Assembly (NCBI GenBank): GCA_964529035.1
Contig: CAZGUG010000017.1
Coordinates: forward strand, 1 to 36,603
Length of the DNA: 36,603 bases
Direction of reading: 5' to 3'
Origin: CAZGUG01 sp964529035
GTDB taxonomy: Bacteria; Bacillota; Clostridia; Ch29
The notes below the pieces were generated by a model. That model was not told where the DNA came from, did no database searches, and saw only the letters and a list, made by a program, of their open reading frames with translations. A program made the position numbers and the translations under genes. This document shows, piece after piece, positions 7,512 to 15,206 of the stretch; within the stretch, counting starts at the first letter, position 1, and each line of letters begins with the position of its first letter.

Positions 7512-8399
7512 CTAGCTATTCTTGGTGGAGGACAACCCAAAAAGGCTGCCCAAAACCCCCAGCGTAGCGCTGACGGTTCCAATCATCATTACCACGCCCA
7601 AGATAAGCTGTGACCTTGGCGGAAGCGGGACAAAGGATATTGACCCGCTCATATAACCGTAACCATGGTTTATTAAAAGTACTGTGAAAACAGCCGCCAG
7701 TACACCCCCTGCCAGGGTCAGCAGCAGCCCTGCCAGTACAAAGGGAAACCCGATAAAGCTGTCGGGAGCGCCCAGCAGCTTGAGGGTGGCTATTTGAGCC
7801 CTGTTATTATATATTCCCTGCCGTATTATGTGGGATATTATTACCAGGGTACTGATACCCACTGCAGCGATAATCAGAATGCCAAGATTCTTCAGTCCTT
7901 CGGTTATGCTTTGAATACGCCCCAGAACCTCCCGGTTGTCCCTTACATAATCAATCCCCGGCAGGCTCTCCACTCTTTCAAGCACCGCCTCCATTTCGTC
8001 CAGGTTTATTCTGACCTCAATAAACGCTTCGAACGGGTTTTCTTCAAAAAGCCCCAAAATCCGGGCTTCCTCCCCCAGGGCCGCCTCCATCCTGCCATAG
8101 GCCTCCGTTTGGTCCACCAGCCGGGCATCCCACACTCCGTCAATGCCCTTTATCGTCTCAACCAATTCCAAGGTCTGCGAAGTAACGGTGTCTCCATCCA
8201 GGTACGCGCTTATTTCCGCCTCGTTTTGCAGCGTTTCAACCAGCATATTGCTTATGCTCCAACCTGATACCACCACTGCCAGAACAAACAAAACAAGGCC
8301 TGTGCTTAGAAACGAGAATACATTTGAAAGCCAGTTAAGCCGGATAATTTTTTTTGCTTCCTTAAGAAAATAACCCGTATTATACAGAGCATTTTTCAT
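7512..8399 (-). CDS. ftsX: Cell division ABC-like membrane subunit FtsX
   Basis: A 295-residue FtsX. A cytoplasmic N-terminal helix leads into the first membrane segment (about 27-50); then come a 110-residue extracellular domain with the typical EAFIEVRINLDEMEAVLERVE stretch split between strands and helices, and three membrane helices at the C-terminus. FtsX couples FtsE ATP hydrolysis to activation of peptidoglycan hydrolases outside the cell. I chose ATG 8399 (MKNALYNTGYFLKEA, the family's start) preceded by CCGGAGGAAAG. It overlaps the 3' end of ftsE by 20 bases, so the two are translationally coupled. A longer frame to 8474 only reads into ftsE. The operon partner upstream is the secreted coiled-coil protein. 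Confidence 0.94.
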   Translation of the reverse strand: MKNALYNTGYFLKEAKKIIRLNWLSNVFSFLSTGLVLFVLAVVVSGWSISNMLVETLQNEAEISAYLDGDTVTSQTLELVETIKGIDGVWDARLVDQTEAYGRMEAALGEEARILGLFEENPFEAFIEVRINLDEMEAVLERVESLPGIDYVRDNREVLGRIQSITEGLKNLGILIIAAVGISTLVIISHIIRQGIYNNRAQIATLKLLGAPDSFIGFPFVLAGLLLTLAGGVLAAVFTVLLINHGYGYMSGSISFVPLPPRSQLILGVVMMIGTVSATLGVLGSLFGLSSTKNS

Positions 8400-9072
8400 G
8401 GGCTTTCCTCCGGTATTCCATAAGAATGTTTCCGCTGTCCATCCGTATATAGGTGGCATTTTTCTGCTGCTCAATCAAATGGGTTGCATGGGTGGTAATA
8501 ATTACGGTTGTGTTTGTATCCCTGAATGAAGTCAGAAGGTCAATTATTGTCAGTGCATTATCGTGGTCAAGATTGCCGGTGGGTTCGTCTGCCAGGATAA
8601 TTGCGGGCTTTCTCGCAACCGCCCTGGCTATGGCCACCCTTTGGGCCTCACCCCATGAGAGGTTTTCCACCGGAGACAGGGCTTTGTGTTCCAGCCCCAG
8701 GCCGGCCAGTGCACTGCCGGCGCTTCTCTTCATCTCCCCGGGTGAAATCCCCAAAAACCGCATCCCCATCGTAACATTTTCCAATACTGTTCTGCCCTGA
8801 ATAAGCTTAAACTCCTGGAAAACAGGCCCTATTTTCTTGCGCAGCTGCCTTATTCTGCTCTCTTCACCTTTGGTTATCGGCTGACCCAGAACCCTTAGGG
8901 AGCCGGATGTGGGATACTCCATTCCCATCAGGGTTTTTAGAAAGCTTGTCTTGCCTGAACCGCTGGGGCCCGTAATGTATATCAATTCCCCCGGTTCAAC
9001 CTTATGGTTAATATTCTTTAACGCCAGAGTCCCGTCCGGGTATCTCAAAGACATTTCCTTTGCCTCTATCAT
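8380..9072 (-). CDS. ftsE: Cell division ATP-binding protein FtsE
   Basis: A 230-residue ABC ATPase. Walker A is GPSGSGKT (35-42), the Q-loop region is PVFQEFKL, Walker B is ILADEPTG, and the H-loop is in VIITTHATHL. It drives conformational changes in FtsX at the membrane. Oddly, the ABC signature reads LSWGEAQRVAIARA (138 onward), with Trp140 where LSGGE has Gly; the invariant second Gly and the Glu are kept. The start ATG lies 24 bases after the stop of the coiled-coil gene, with GGGGGG in front. Assignment to FtsE rather than a LolD-like ATPase rests on the overlap with ftsX. Confidence 0.94.
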   Translation of the reverse strand: MIEAKEMSLRYPDGTLALKNINHKVEPGELIYITGPSGSGKTSFLKTLMGMEYPTSGSLRVLGQPITKGEESRIRQLRKKIGPVFQEFKLIQGRTVLENVTMGMRFLGISPGEMKRSAGSALAGLGLEHKALSPVENLSWGEAQRVAIARAVARKPAIILADEPTGNLDHDNALTIIDLLTSFRDTNTTVIITTHATHLIEQQKNATYIRMDSGNILMEYRRKAHEKCSV

Positions 9073-9096
9073 GTTTTCCCCCCTTACAGCAGTTAG

Positions 9097-10212
9097 TTAA
9101 AACCCGGGCCTTACGGTGAATTCCAGGTAACCGTCACGCACATTAACCGACTGCAGGGTAATATTACCCATCAGCCGGCCGAAATCAATCATTAAATACC
9201 CGTAGCGGAACAATTCTTCGATGGATGCCTTCTCCAGTTCCATTCCGTAGAATTCTCCTTCTTCCGCCACGAATATCAAGCTGCTTCCGCCCTGTACAGA
9301 AAAGGTACCCCTCAGCACCAGATGCATTTCGGGAACTTCTACTTCAGCCTGTCCGGAATGAAAACGAAATACCACCTCCGGAAGACTTGAGTGTTCTTTG
9401 AACACATCATTGAGTGTCTGCTGACGAATAGTTCCCCTGACGCTGAGCAAACCAAAGCTTAAATTTAAATCCTGCATAGGAAATTTGCCTTCACCTATGA
9501 TTTCGTCAAACTCGGTTATAATATCCGTAAACAAAACCTTTATCCGGTCCCACATGCCCTGCAGATTGCCCAGAAGTTCCCTGAAATGTTCGCCCTCTTC
9601 TTTCAGGGAATATAGATACGCCTCCTGCTCTTCCCTTAACTGCAGCTTTTTTGCCAGGGTTTCCTGCAGTTTTTCTTTTTTTGTTTCAAGTGCTGCCGTA
9701 TTCTCTGCCAGGTTGCTTTGCTCCGCCATCAGCTCTTCCTTTCTTTTTTCGAGGGAATCCAGAAGTTCTCCGGTATTACGGGTAAGGTCCTTTATTATAT
9801 TAATGCTTCGCAGAAATGAAGTAAGGTCCCGGGCACTTAAAAGTGTTTTTAAATAAGATACAGGCCCGCGCCTTTGATAGCTTACAAGAACCTGTTTCAA
9901 AATGTCCAGTTTATTATCATAATCCCTTTGCTGGTATTCGATTTTTTCACGGATATCCCCGGTTTTAGTATTCAGTAATTCTATTTCCTGTGCGATATCC
10001 GCCTGCTCCCTGTCCATCTCTTCTATTTCCTGTGAAAGTAGAAAAAGGTTTTCAAGGATGGCCTTTTCTTCTTCGGAAACGCCTTTAAGCTTCTGTGCAA
10101 CTTCTGCAGCAGGCTGGGCCTGACCGGGAATCCGGCCGGGCACAACATTCACCAAAGTAATAATAATTAGCACAAAAATAAACAGCACACCCGGTTTTCG
10201 AGATTTGGCCAC
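9097..10212 (-). CDS. Secreted coiled-coil protein, FtsEX operon partner
   Basis: A 371-residue exported protein with a signal peptide or N-terminal anchor (hydrophobic 9-25, possible cleavage near GQAQPAA). Two long coiled coils follow (about 40-115 and 145-225), joined by a hinge, GPVSYLKTLLSARDLTSFL, that closely resembles the coiled-coil hinge of PcsB/CwlO/EnvC-type proteins. Those are the known extracellular partners of FtsEX. Where they carry CHAP, NlpC/P60 or LytM domains, residues 235-371 here are a beta-rich domain in which I see no Cys-His or zinc-ligand catalytic motif. The likely role is a FtsX-bound adaptor that recruits or activates a separate hydrolase. The start is GTG 10212 with AGAGGGG upstream. 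It is the first gene of the coiled-coil/ftsE/ftsX operon. Confidence 0.8.
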   Translation of the reverse strand: MAKSRKPGVLFIFVLIIITLVNVVPGRIPGQAQPAAEVAQKLKGVSEEEKAILENLFLLSQEIEEMDREQADIAQEIELLNTKTGDIREKIEYQQRDYDNKLDILKQVLVSYQRRGPVSYLKTLLSARDLTSFLRSINIIKDLTRNTGELLDSLEKRKEELMAEQSNLAENTAALETKKEKLQETLAKKLQLREEQEAYLYSLKEEGEHFRELLGNLQGMWDRIKVLFTDIITEFDEIIGEGKFPMQDLNLSFGLLSVRGTIRQQTLNDVFKEHSSLPEVVFRFHSGQAEVEVPEMHLVLRGTFSVQGGSSLIFVAEEGEFYGMELEKASIEELFRYGYLMIDFGRLMGNITLQSVNVRDGYLEFTVRPGF

Positions 10213-10359
10213 GTCTTCACCCCTCTTTCCCTTTAGAGTATTATATAATTTTTAATGGACACTTTCTACTACGTCTTTTGTTTTGTGTTGTATATTTTAC
10301 TGTAATAGACTGTGATAAAATAAATGATGAAAGACAGCAATTGCGGGGAGGGCTTTTAT

Positions 10360-11526
10360 ATGACCAAATCGGATTACAAAGAAATTATTATAGGATTAAA
10401 CGTCTCCTGTAATATCTCAAATGTGAAAGCCATATGCAATTCCATTAATTTGGAATACCCGAAGAAAGATATGTATATTGAGGTTTCTGATGAAAGAGTG
10501 CTATTATACCTGAAACAACTGGATGTCGAGGCCTTTTCGGCATATCTGAAAGAAGCGGGTTCGGCTGAACCTGAATTTTCGAAGAAGCTAATCCAGTCCA
10601 TATCGGGTATTGGCAGCTATGGAATAAAGGGCAGAAAAAGAATATTTGCAGGCTTTAACAAGGAACGCAAAGTGTCAGACAGAAAGGAAAAAGAAAAACT
10701 GCGCACCAAAACCGGCACTGCCGGCCCTGACATTTTTTCTAAGGAAGACTCTGCTGTCCCGCCCCGGTACCTGAACAGAATTATCTGTGAAGACAGCGAA
10801 GCATTTTTGAAAAAACTGCCCGACAACTGTGTTGATATAGTAATCACCTCGCCTCCGTACAATTTCGGTTTATCCTATGATAACCACCATGACGCAGCGG
10901 TTTGGGACGGATATTTCGCCAAACTTTTTGCAATCTTCGATGAATGCATAAGAGTTTTAAAATACGGCGGCAGAATTATTGTAAACGTTCAACCGTTGTT
11001 TTCGGACTATATACCTACTCACCACATTATAAGCAATTACTTTCTGGACAGGAAAATGCTGTGGAAGGGCGAAATCCTGTGGGAAAAGAACAACTACAAC
11101 TGCAAGTATACCGCGTGGGGCAGCTGGAAAAGCCCTTCAAGCCCGTATTTAAAATACACGTGGGAGTTTATTGAAATCTTCTGCAAGGGTGATTTAAAGA
11201 AAAAGGGAGACGCTGCCAAGGCCGACATATCCGCCGAAGAGTTCAAGCAGTGGGTTGTAGCCAAATGGAGTATTGCACCCGAAAGGCGCATGAAGGAATT
11301 CCGGCATCCGGCAGTGTTTCCGGAGCAGCTGGTGGAAAGAGCATTGAAACTGTTTAGCTACAGGGAGGACGTTGTATTGGACCCGTTCAACGGCGTCGGT
11401 ACTACCACTGCGGTTGCCCACAGACTTGAACGCAACTATATTGGTATTGATATCTCGAAGGAATACTGCCAGAGGGCTGAAAAGCGGCTCTTAAACATTT
11501 CAGAACAAATATCCCTTTTTGAATGA
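10360..11526 (+). CDS. Orphan site-specific DNA methyltransferase (SPPY type)
   Basis: A 388-residue amino-methyltransferase of the PF01555 (N4-cytosine/N6-adenine) type. The catalytic motif TSPPYN (163-168) precedes the SAM-binding motif DPFNGVGTT (341 onward), the beta-class order. About 140 N-terminal residues before motif IV look like a separate lysine-rich region (RKVSDRKEKEKLRTK) that may be a specificity or DNA-binding unit. I chose ATG 10360 (MTKSDYKEII), preceded by GGGGAGGG; an upstream ATG at 10324 has no such site. No restriction endonuclease is adjacent, so it is probably a solitary epigenetic or regulatory enzyme. SPPY is commoner among N4-cytosine enzymes, but TSPPYN also occurs in adenine enzymes, so the methylated base is open. 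Confidence 0.88.
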   Translation: MTKSDYKEIIIGLNVSCNISNVKAICNSINLEYPKKDMYIEVSDERVLLYLKQLDVEAFSAYLKEAGSAEPEFSKKLIQSISGIGSYGIKGRKRIFAGFNKERKVSDRKEKEKLRTKTGTAGPDIFSKEDSAVPPRYLNRIICEDSEAFLKKLPDNCVDIVITSPPYNFGLSYDNHHDAAVWDGYFAKLFAIFDECIRVLKYGGRIIVNVQPLFSDYIPTHHIISNYFLDRKMLWKGEILWEKNNYNCKYTAWGSWKSPSSPYLKYTWEFIEIFCKGDLKKKGDAAKADISAEEFKQWVVAKWSIAPERRMKEFRHPAVFPEQLVERALKLFSYREDVVLDPFNGVGTTTAVAHRLERNYIGIDISKEYCQRAEKRLLNISEQISLFE

Positions 11527-11691
11527 ACAGCATGTGACATAATTACATGGTCCGACACACAGCATCAGACAATATCCTTTTTAACATGGCTACCTGCCTA
11601 TCGGTCTCCCATATAATACATCCGGTCATCTTTTGTTGTTTTTCGGATATATTTTTTACTGTGGAAAATACTATAACCGGAGGTGTTGAAT

Positions 11692-12165
11692 ATGAATATA
11701 AATCTAACTGCAAAGGAAAGAACCCTGCTTGAGGACCAAAAAAGCCATGAAGAAATCTGTGTACAGAAATATACTAACTATGCTAATCTGACCTCCGACC
11801 GGCAGCTGAAGGATATTTTCAACAACCATGCAAAAATCGAACAGCAGCACCTGGACTCCATCAATCAGCTTTTAAACGGCCAGATCCCGGATGTGAACAA
11901 TCAGGGCGGAGGCAGTACAGGCCAACAGCAGCAATCACAACAAGCGCAGAACCCAAATGTAAATCTTCAGACTTCCGATAAGGACCTGTGCACCGATATA
12001 CTTATGACGGAAAAGTACGTTTCGGGCACCTACGACACCGCAATATTTGAATTCAGGGATTCACAGGTAAGGGATGTGCTGAACCACATCCAAAAGGAGG
12101 AGCAGAAACACGGGGAAGCGGTATTCAAATACATGGAAAGCAAAGGGATGTATTCCCCGCAATAA
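11692..12165 (+). CDS. CotF-like spore coat / ferritin-like protein
   Basis: A 157-residue helical protein related to the spore coat CotF family. Two helical pairs (about 5-60 and 88-150) with E/H-rich positions (EEICVQKY, HAKIEQQHLDSI, QKEEQKHGEAVFKYM) give a ferritin-like bundle. They are joined by a low-complexity linker of Gly, Ser and Gln (about 68-85). Such proteins are coat or forespore components in clostridia, and the gene fits with the spore photoproduct lyase in the same window. ATG 11692 has CCGGAGG eight bases upstream; the frame opens slightly earlier with GTG/TTG codons that lack a site. The stop falls within the stem of a strong terminator. Confidence 0.8.
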   Translation: MNINLTAKERTLLEDQKSHEEICVQKYTNYANLTSDRQLKDIFNNHAKIEQQHLDSINQLLNGQIPDVNNQGGGSTGQQQQSQQAQNPNVNLQTSDKDLCTDILMTEKYVSGTYDTAIFEFRDSQVRDVLNHIQKEEQKHGEAVFKYMESKGMYSPQ

Positions 12166-12193
12166 AAAAGTGGCCTGGGCCACTTTTTTATTG
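12160..12193. terminator. Bidirectional intrinsic terminator
   Basis: A perfect 16-bp inverted repeat (CAATAAAAAAGTGGCC, TG, GGCCACTTTTTTATTG). The A-tract on one side and T-tract on the other make it work in both directions. It lies between the convergent CotF-like and FMN-binding genes and overlaps the CotF-like stop codon. Confidence 0.93.
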
Positions 12194-12200
12194 CTTTCAC

Positions 12201-12602
12201 TTACTCTACAGCGCTTTCCAGCGCGTTTTCTATGGCTTTTAGAATCACCTTGCTGCTGTATGTGGCACCCGATATCGCTTCCACACCCAGGGTCTGCTCT
12301 TCCACAACTCTATCCGGTATCACTTCCGCCGGGGCCCCCTGGCCGTTTTTATGCTCTACCAGTTTAATCTCGGTTATTCTGTGGTTGTTTATGGTTACCC
12401 TGACTTCGGCGGTAACCGGAAACGCCTTATAGCTGCCGGTATAAACACCGTTTTCCAGCCCGGCCAGGTCCACCTCGGATATTGTGGTATGGGCCAGCTG
12501 TTCCAGGTTTTTCTTGGCATAAGACATAAGCCCCGCCGCAGCTATTACGGCTCCTATGACAAGCATTAATATCGTTAAAAATACCACTCGCCTTTTTTTC
12601 AT
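12201..12602 (-). CDS. Membrane-anchored FMN-binding domain protein
   Basis: A 133-residue protein with an N-terminal membrane anchor (KKRR then hydrophobic 6-25) and one FMN_bind domain (about 50-130). The domain ends in the flavinylation motif SGATYS (111-116), where Thr114 would be linked to FMN through a phosphoester bond by the transferase ApbE. The domain faces outside the membrane. Such small proteins shuttle electrons in RNF, NQR and extracellular electron-transfer systems. No rnf genes are visible here, and the only apbE in the window (about 27.5 kb) appears broken, so another apbE would be needed. The start ATG 12602 has GGGGAGT in front. Confidence 0.9.
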   Translation of the reverse strand: MKKRRVVFLTILMLVIGAVIAAAGLMSYAKKNLEQLAHTTISEVDLAGLENGVYTGSYKAFPVTAEVRVTINNHRITEIKLVEHKNGQGAPAEVIPDRVVEEQTLGVEAISGATYSSKVILKAIENALESAVE

Positions 12603-12654
12603 GCTTACTCCCCTTCCCGGTTAAGCAGGGCGGTTTCGTCCCAGCTTAAATAGT

Positions 12655-13692
12655 TTATCTGTATTTTCTTACCGCTTCTTTCATATCGCTGATAAAACTG
12701 GATACCGCTTCATCTTTGGTTGCCCAGGACGTAACAAGACGGATTGCCGACCTGTCATCCTCCATCTTTGCCCATATATAGAAGGCATATTTTTTCTGAA
12801 GCTCGGCTATTACCCGGTCGGGCAGTATCGGGAAAATCTGGTTTGACGGCGAGTAGGTTACAAACTTGAAACCTTCTTTTTCTATTTCATCCCTTATTAA
12901 ACCCGCCATTTTATTCGCATGCTCTGCCAGTTCAAAATACAGGTCGTCCCTGAAAAGCTCAAGAAACTGTATTCCAAGCAGCCTTCCCTTGGCAAGGAGC
13001 GCCCCTTTCTGTTTCATATGGAAGCGGAAATCCTCCCTGAGTGAATCCCTGCAGATAACCAGAGCCTCGCCTATGAGTGCCCCATTCTTGGTTCCTCCTA
13101 TATAAAAAGCATCGGTAAGCTCCGCCACATCCGAAAGCTCCAGGTCGTTCTCATCGCAGCACAAGGCCGAACCCAGCCTGGCACCGTCCATATACAGCAG
13201 AAGCCCATTTTTTTTGCAGAACTCATATAACTGCTTCAATTCATCCTTATAGTATATGGATCCGATTTCTGTGGAGTTGGATATGTAAACCAACCTCGGC
13301 TTTACCATATGTTCATCGGTGTGTGCATCGAGTGCGGCTTTTACGTGGCAGGGGTTTAATTTGCCGTCATTTACTTTTACCGAAATAATTTTATGTCCAG
13401 TTGCTTCTACAGCCCCCGCCTCGTGCACCAGGATATGCCCGGTATCGGCGGCAACGGCTGCTTCATGGGGCCTCAAAAAGGCTGATATGGCGGTAAGGTT
13501 TGTCTGTGTGCCTCCCGATATCAGGTGAATATCTATATCGTTACGTCCTATTCTTTTTTTCAGCAGTTCAACCGCTTTTATTGTATAGATATCCTCCCCG
13601 TAACCTTCGGTCTGCTCAAGGTTTGACTCAATCAGAGCGTTTAGTATTCTCGGGTGTGCCCCTTCGCTGTAATCGTCCTTAAAACTGTACAT
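12655..13692 (-). CDS. Low-specificity L-threonine aldolase family enzyme
   Basis: A 345-residue PLP enzyme of aminotransferase fold type I, in the threonine aldolase/beta-eliminating lyase family. It splits threonine or allo-threonine to glycine and acetaldehyde. Visible marks are SEGAHPRIL near the N-terminus, SGGTQTNLTAI (59-69), HEAGA (90-94) in the active site, the PLP-contacting Asp in YMDGARLGSA, and the Schiff-base lysine Lys202 in GGTKNGAL. Length matches the family. ATG 13692 has GGGAGG upstream. It stands alone, transcribed leftward behind the DUF3796/XRE pair and before the FMN-binding gene. The exact substrate preference cannot be read from sequence. Confidence 0.92.
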   Translation of the reverse strand: MYSFKDDYSEGAHPRILNALIESNLEQTEGYGEDIYTIKAVELLKKRIGRNDIDIHLISGGTQTNLTAISAFLRPHEAAVAADTGHILVHEAGAVEATGHKIISVKVNDGKLNPCHVKAALDAHTDEHMVKPRLVYISNSTEIGSIYYKDELKQLYEFCKKNGLLLYMDGARLGSALCCDENDLELSDVAELTDAFYIGGTKNGALIGEALVICRDSLREDFRFHMKQKGALLAKGRLLGIQFLELFRDDLYFELAEHANKMAGLIRDEIEKEGFKFVTYSPSNQIFPILPDRVIAELQKKYAFYIWAKMEDDRSAIRLVTSWATKDEAVSSFISDMKEAVRKYR

Positions 13693-13838
13693 TCTTCAGC
13701 CTCCCTTAACTTCTTAGTAAAACCTATACCAATTCATCTTCTAAAACTATATTTGAAATAATCATATTATATTTGGAGCCATAAAACAATACTACAGCAC
13801 ACAGATACAGCCGCTTCCTCCCTTCTGGTATTGCCGGA

Positions 13839-14042
13839 TTATTCTTCTGCAAATCTAAAAAGTTCTTCCACCGTCGTGTTAAGCGCCTTTGCAATATCGA
13901 AGGCAAGCCTGAGGGAAGGGTTATACCTCCCGTTTTCAAGATGCACAATGGTTTCCCGTCTCACTCCAACAAGACCTGCCAATTTCTCCTGCGTCATACT
14001 GTTTTTGGCTCTATATTCCTTTACTTTCGTTATCATTTTCAT
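13839..14042 (-). CDS. Small XRE-family regulator paired with DUF3796 protein
   Basis: A 67-residue helix-turn-helix protein of the Cro/CI type (KEYRAKNSMTQEKLAGLVGVRRETIVHLENGRYNPS), all DNA-binding domain. Its ATG abuts the stop codon of the upstream DUF3796 gene (TAG then ATG), so the two are translationally coupled. It most likely binds the pair of palindromes upstream of the operon and represses its own synthesis. Comparable membrane protein plus YozG-like XRE pairs are common in Firmicutes; the signal they sense is not known to me. Confidence 0.9.
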   Translation of the reverse strand: MKMITKVKEYRAKNSMTQEKLAGLVGVRRETIVHLENGRYNPSLRLAFDIAKALNTTVEELFRFAEE

Positions 14043-14375
14043 CTATTTCTCACCTGTCTTTTCATATACCGACAGAGAAATGCTAAACACCAGTATCTGA
14101 ATGGCAAAGTTTAAAGCGAACCCAAAGGCGTAGATTAGAGGAATGGAAGTAAGAGCACCGACAACCACTACCATCGGATAAAGCATTAAGCCGGTAAAAA
14201 AAGCGTTCCTGGACGCCTTGTTAACATTAAGCCTGAACATTTCATCCGGCAGTATTTTTGCAAATCCGAAGAAACCGAAGAACCCAAAAAACCCGTAAAA
14301 ACCCGGATTCTGCGTCGGAAGACCCAACAGTCCCAGAAAGCCAAACAATCCTAAAAGACTAATTCTATTCTTCAA
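14043..14375 (-). CDS. DUF3796-like small membrane protein
   Basis: A 110-residue membrane protein. Its N-terminus is a striking run of Gly/Leu/Phe motifs (LLGLFGFLGLLGL, then FFGFFGFFGF), typical of DUF3796 proteins. A short hydrophilic link (KILPDEMFRLNVNKASRNAF) and two membrane helices follow. The start appears to be TTG 14375 with AGGAGA eight bases upstream. It is the first gene of a two-gene unit with the XRE regulator. Function is unknown; the coupling suggests that the membrane protein may modulate the regulator or be its target. Confidence 0.75.
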   Translation of the reverse strand: MKNRISLLGLFGFLGLLGLPTQNPGFYGFFGFFGFFGFAKILPDEMFRLNVNKASRNAFFTGLMLYPMVVVVGALTSIPLIYAFGFALNFAIQILVFSISLSVYEKTGEK

Positions 14376-14389
14376 TTAAACCATCTCCT

Positions 14390-14426
14390 GTTATATATTT
14401 ATAACTTTATGTTATAAATATATAAC
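14390..14426. promoter_or_regulatory. Twin palindromic operators of the DUF3796/XRE operon
   Basis: Two 16-base sites, GTTATATATTTATAAC (14390-14405) and GTTATAAATATATAAC (14411-14426), are exact reverse complements of each other across a TTTAT spacer. Each is itself a GTTATA-N4-TATAAC palindrome. The centres are 21 bp apart, two helical turns, which suits cooperative binding of two dimers. The block sits just upstream of the DUF3796 start, so autoregulation by the coupled XRE protein is the natural inference. Confidence 0.75.
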
Positions 14427-14470
14427 ATATTACTACCGTTGTCAACGAATAACCAAAAAACTAGCCGCTT

Positions 14471-15091
14471 TCATTTAAGCCGGCATACATACCATACGGT
14501 TCTTTTATTGATATCTATTATTTCAGCGCTGCGGAAGACATCTTCCATCTCGGCCCTGGCATTTTTTATAAAGTTAAAATAATCTCCGCCTTCCAGCCGC
14601 TCAATAATATCAAGCAGCAGCGACCTGTTTTCATTGAAGTCATGAATTATTACGAGGCTTTTGGTAATCCTTTGCATCTCGACGTACATTTTCTTTCTTT
14701 CGTTTGGCTCCAGTCCATGGGCTACAAATGACGCAATCGCGGCATCAAAACACTTGTCCTCAAAGGGAAGTCCCTTTAGAATGTCGGCCTGCAAAAGCTG
14801 AACTTCTTTGCCCTCCAGTTTTTCAGCGGCAATGTCAAGCATCCTTTGAACCGAATCCACGCCGGTTACAGTAAAACCCTTACGGTTAAGCACCGAACAC
14901 AGAGCACCGGTGCCGCAGCCAATATCAATTACTTTTTTGTGCCGCGACAAATCCAGATAATCCTGCATTCTGTCCAGAACCCTGCTGTAGTATCCTTCCT
15001 GGCAATGATAAAACAAACCGTAAACCGGAGCAATACGGTGAAAAACTCCCCTGTCCCCGGCTTTAGTTCTGCTGCCGTCTATAAGCTTCAC
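14471..15091 (-). CDS. Class I SAM-dependent methyltransferase
   Basis: A 206-residue methyltransferase with the Rossmann-fold SAM site VIDIGCGTGA (54-63), an acidic end to strand 2 (VTGVDSVQRML), motif LQADILKGLPF, and the post-motif FDAAIASFVAHGL. It resembles UbiE/methyltransferase-11 type small-molecule enzymes; no substrate can be named. The first in-frame start is GTG 15091, with AAGGA directly against it, which is closer than usual; an in-frame stop lies two codons upstream, so the true start may be a little further in. It follows the glycyl radical activase in the same direction but is separated from it by a strong terminator, so it probably has its own promoter. Confidence 0.85.
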   Translation of the reverse strand: MKLIDGSRTKAGDRGVFHRIAPVYGLFYHCQEGYYSRVLDRMQDYLDLSRHKKVIDIGCGTGALCSVLNRKGFTVTGVDSVQRMLDIAAEKLEGKEVQLLQADILKGLPFEDKCFDAAIASFVAHGLEPNERKKMYVEMQRITKSLVIIHDFNENRSLLLDIIERLEGGDYFNFIKNARAEMEDVFRSAEIIDINKRTVWYVCRLK

Positions 15092-15174
15092 TCCTTACCT
15101 TATGCCTTCCCATACTGTGTATTCCCGTTCCATTAACAAAATATTCCTTATGCCTCAAGGGTTCGGCACAAGTT

Positions 15175-15206
15175 AATAAACCACACTGCCGACAGTGTGG
15201 TTTATT
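15175..15206 (-). terminator. Intrinsic terminator after the glycyl radical activase
   Basis: A perfect 14-bp stem (AATAAACCACACTG, CCGA, CAGTGTGGTTTATT) that overlaps the activase stop codon. Read on the minus strand it ends in GGTTTATT. It closes the glycyl radical operon. Confidence 0.82.

Noticed and set aside
9485..9856. 123-codon plus-strand frame opposite the coiled-coil gene
   Set aside because: It is the Ser/Phe-rich antisense shadow of Glu/Lys-rich coiled-coil codons.
13724..13948. 74-codon minus-strand frame downstream of the XRE gene
   Set aside because: It overlaps the well-supported XRE coding sequence in another frame and has no recognisable protein features.
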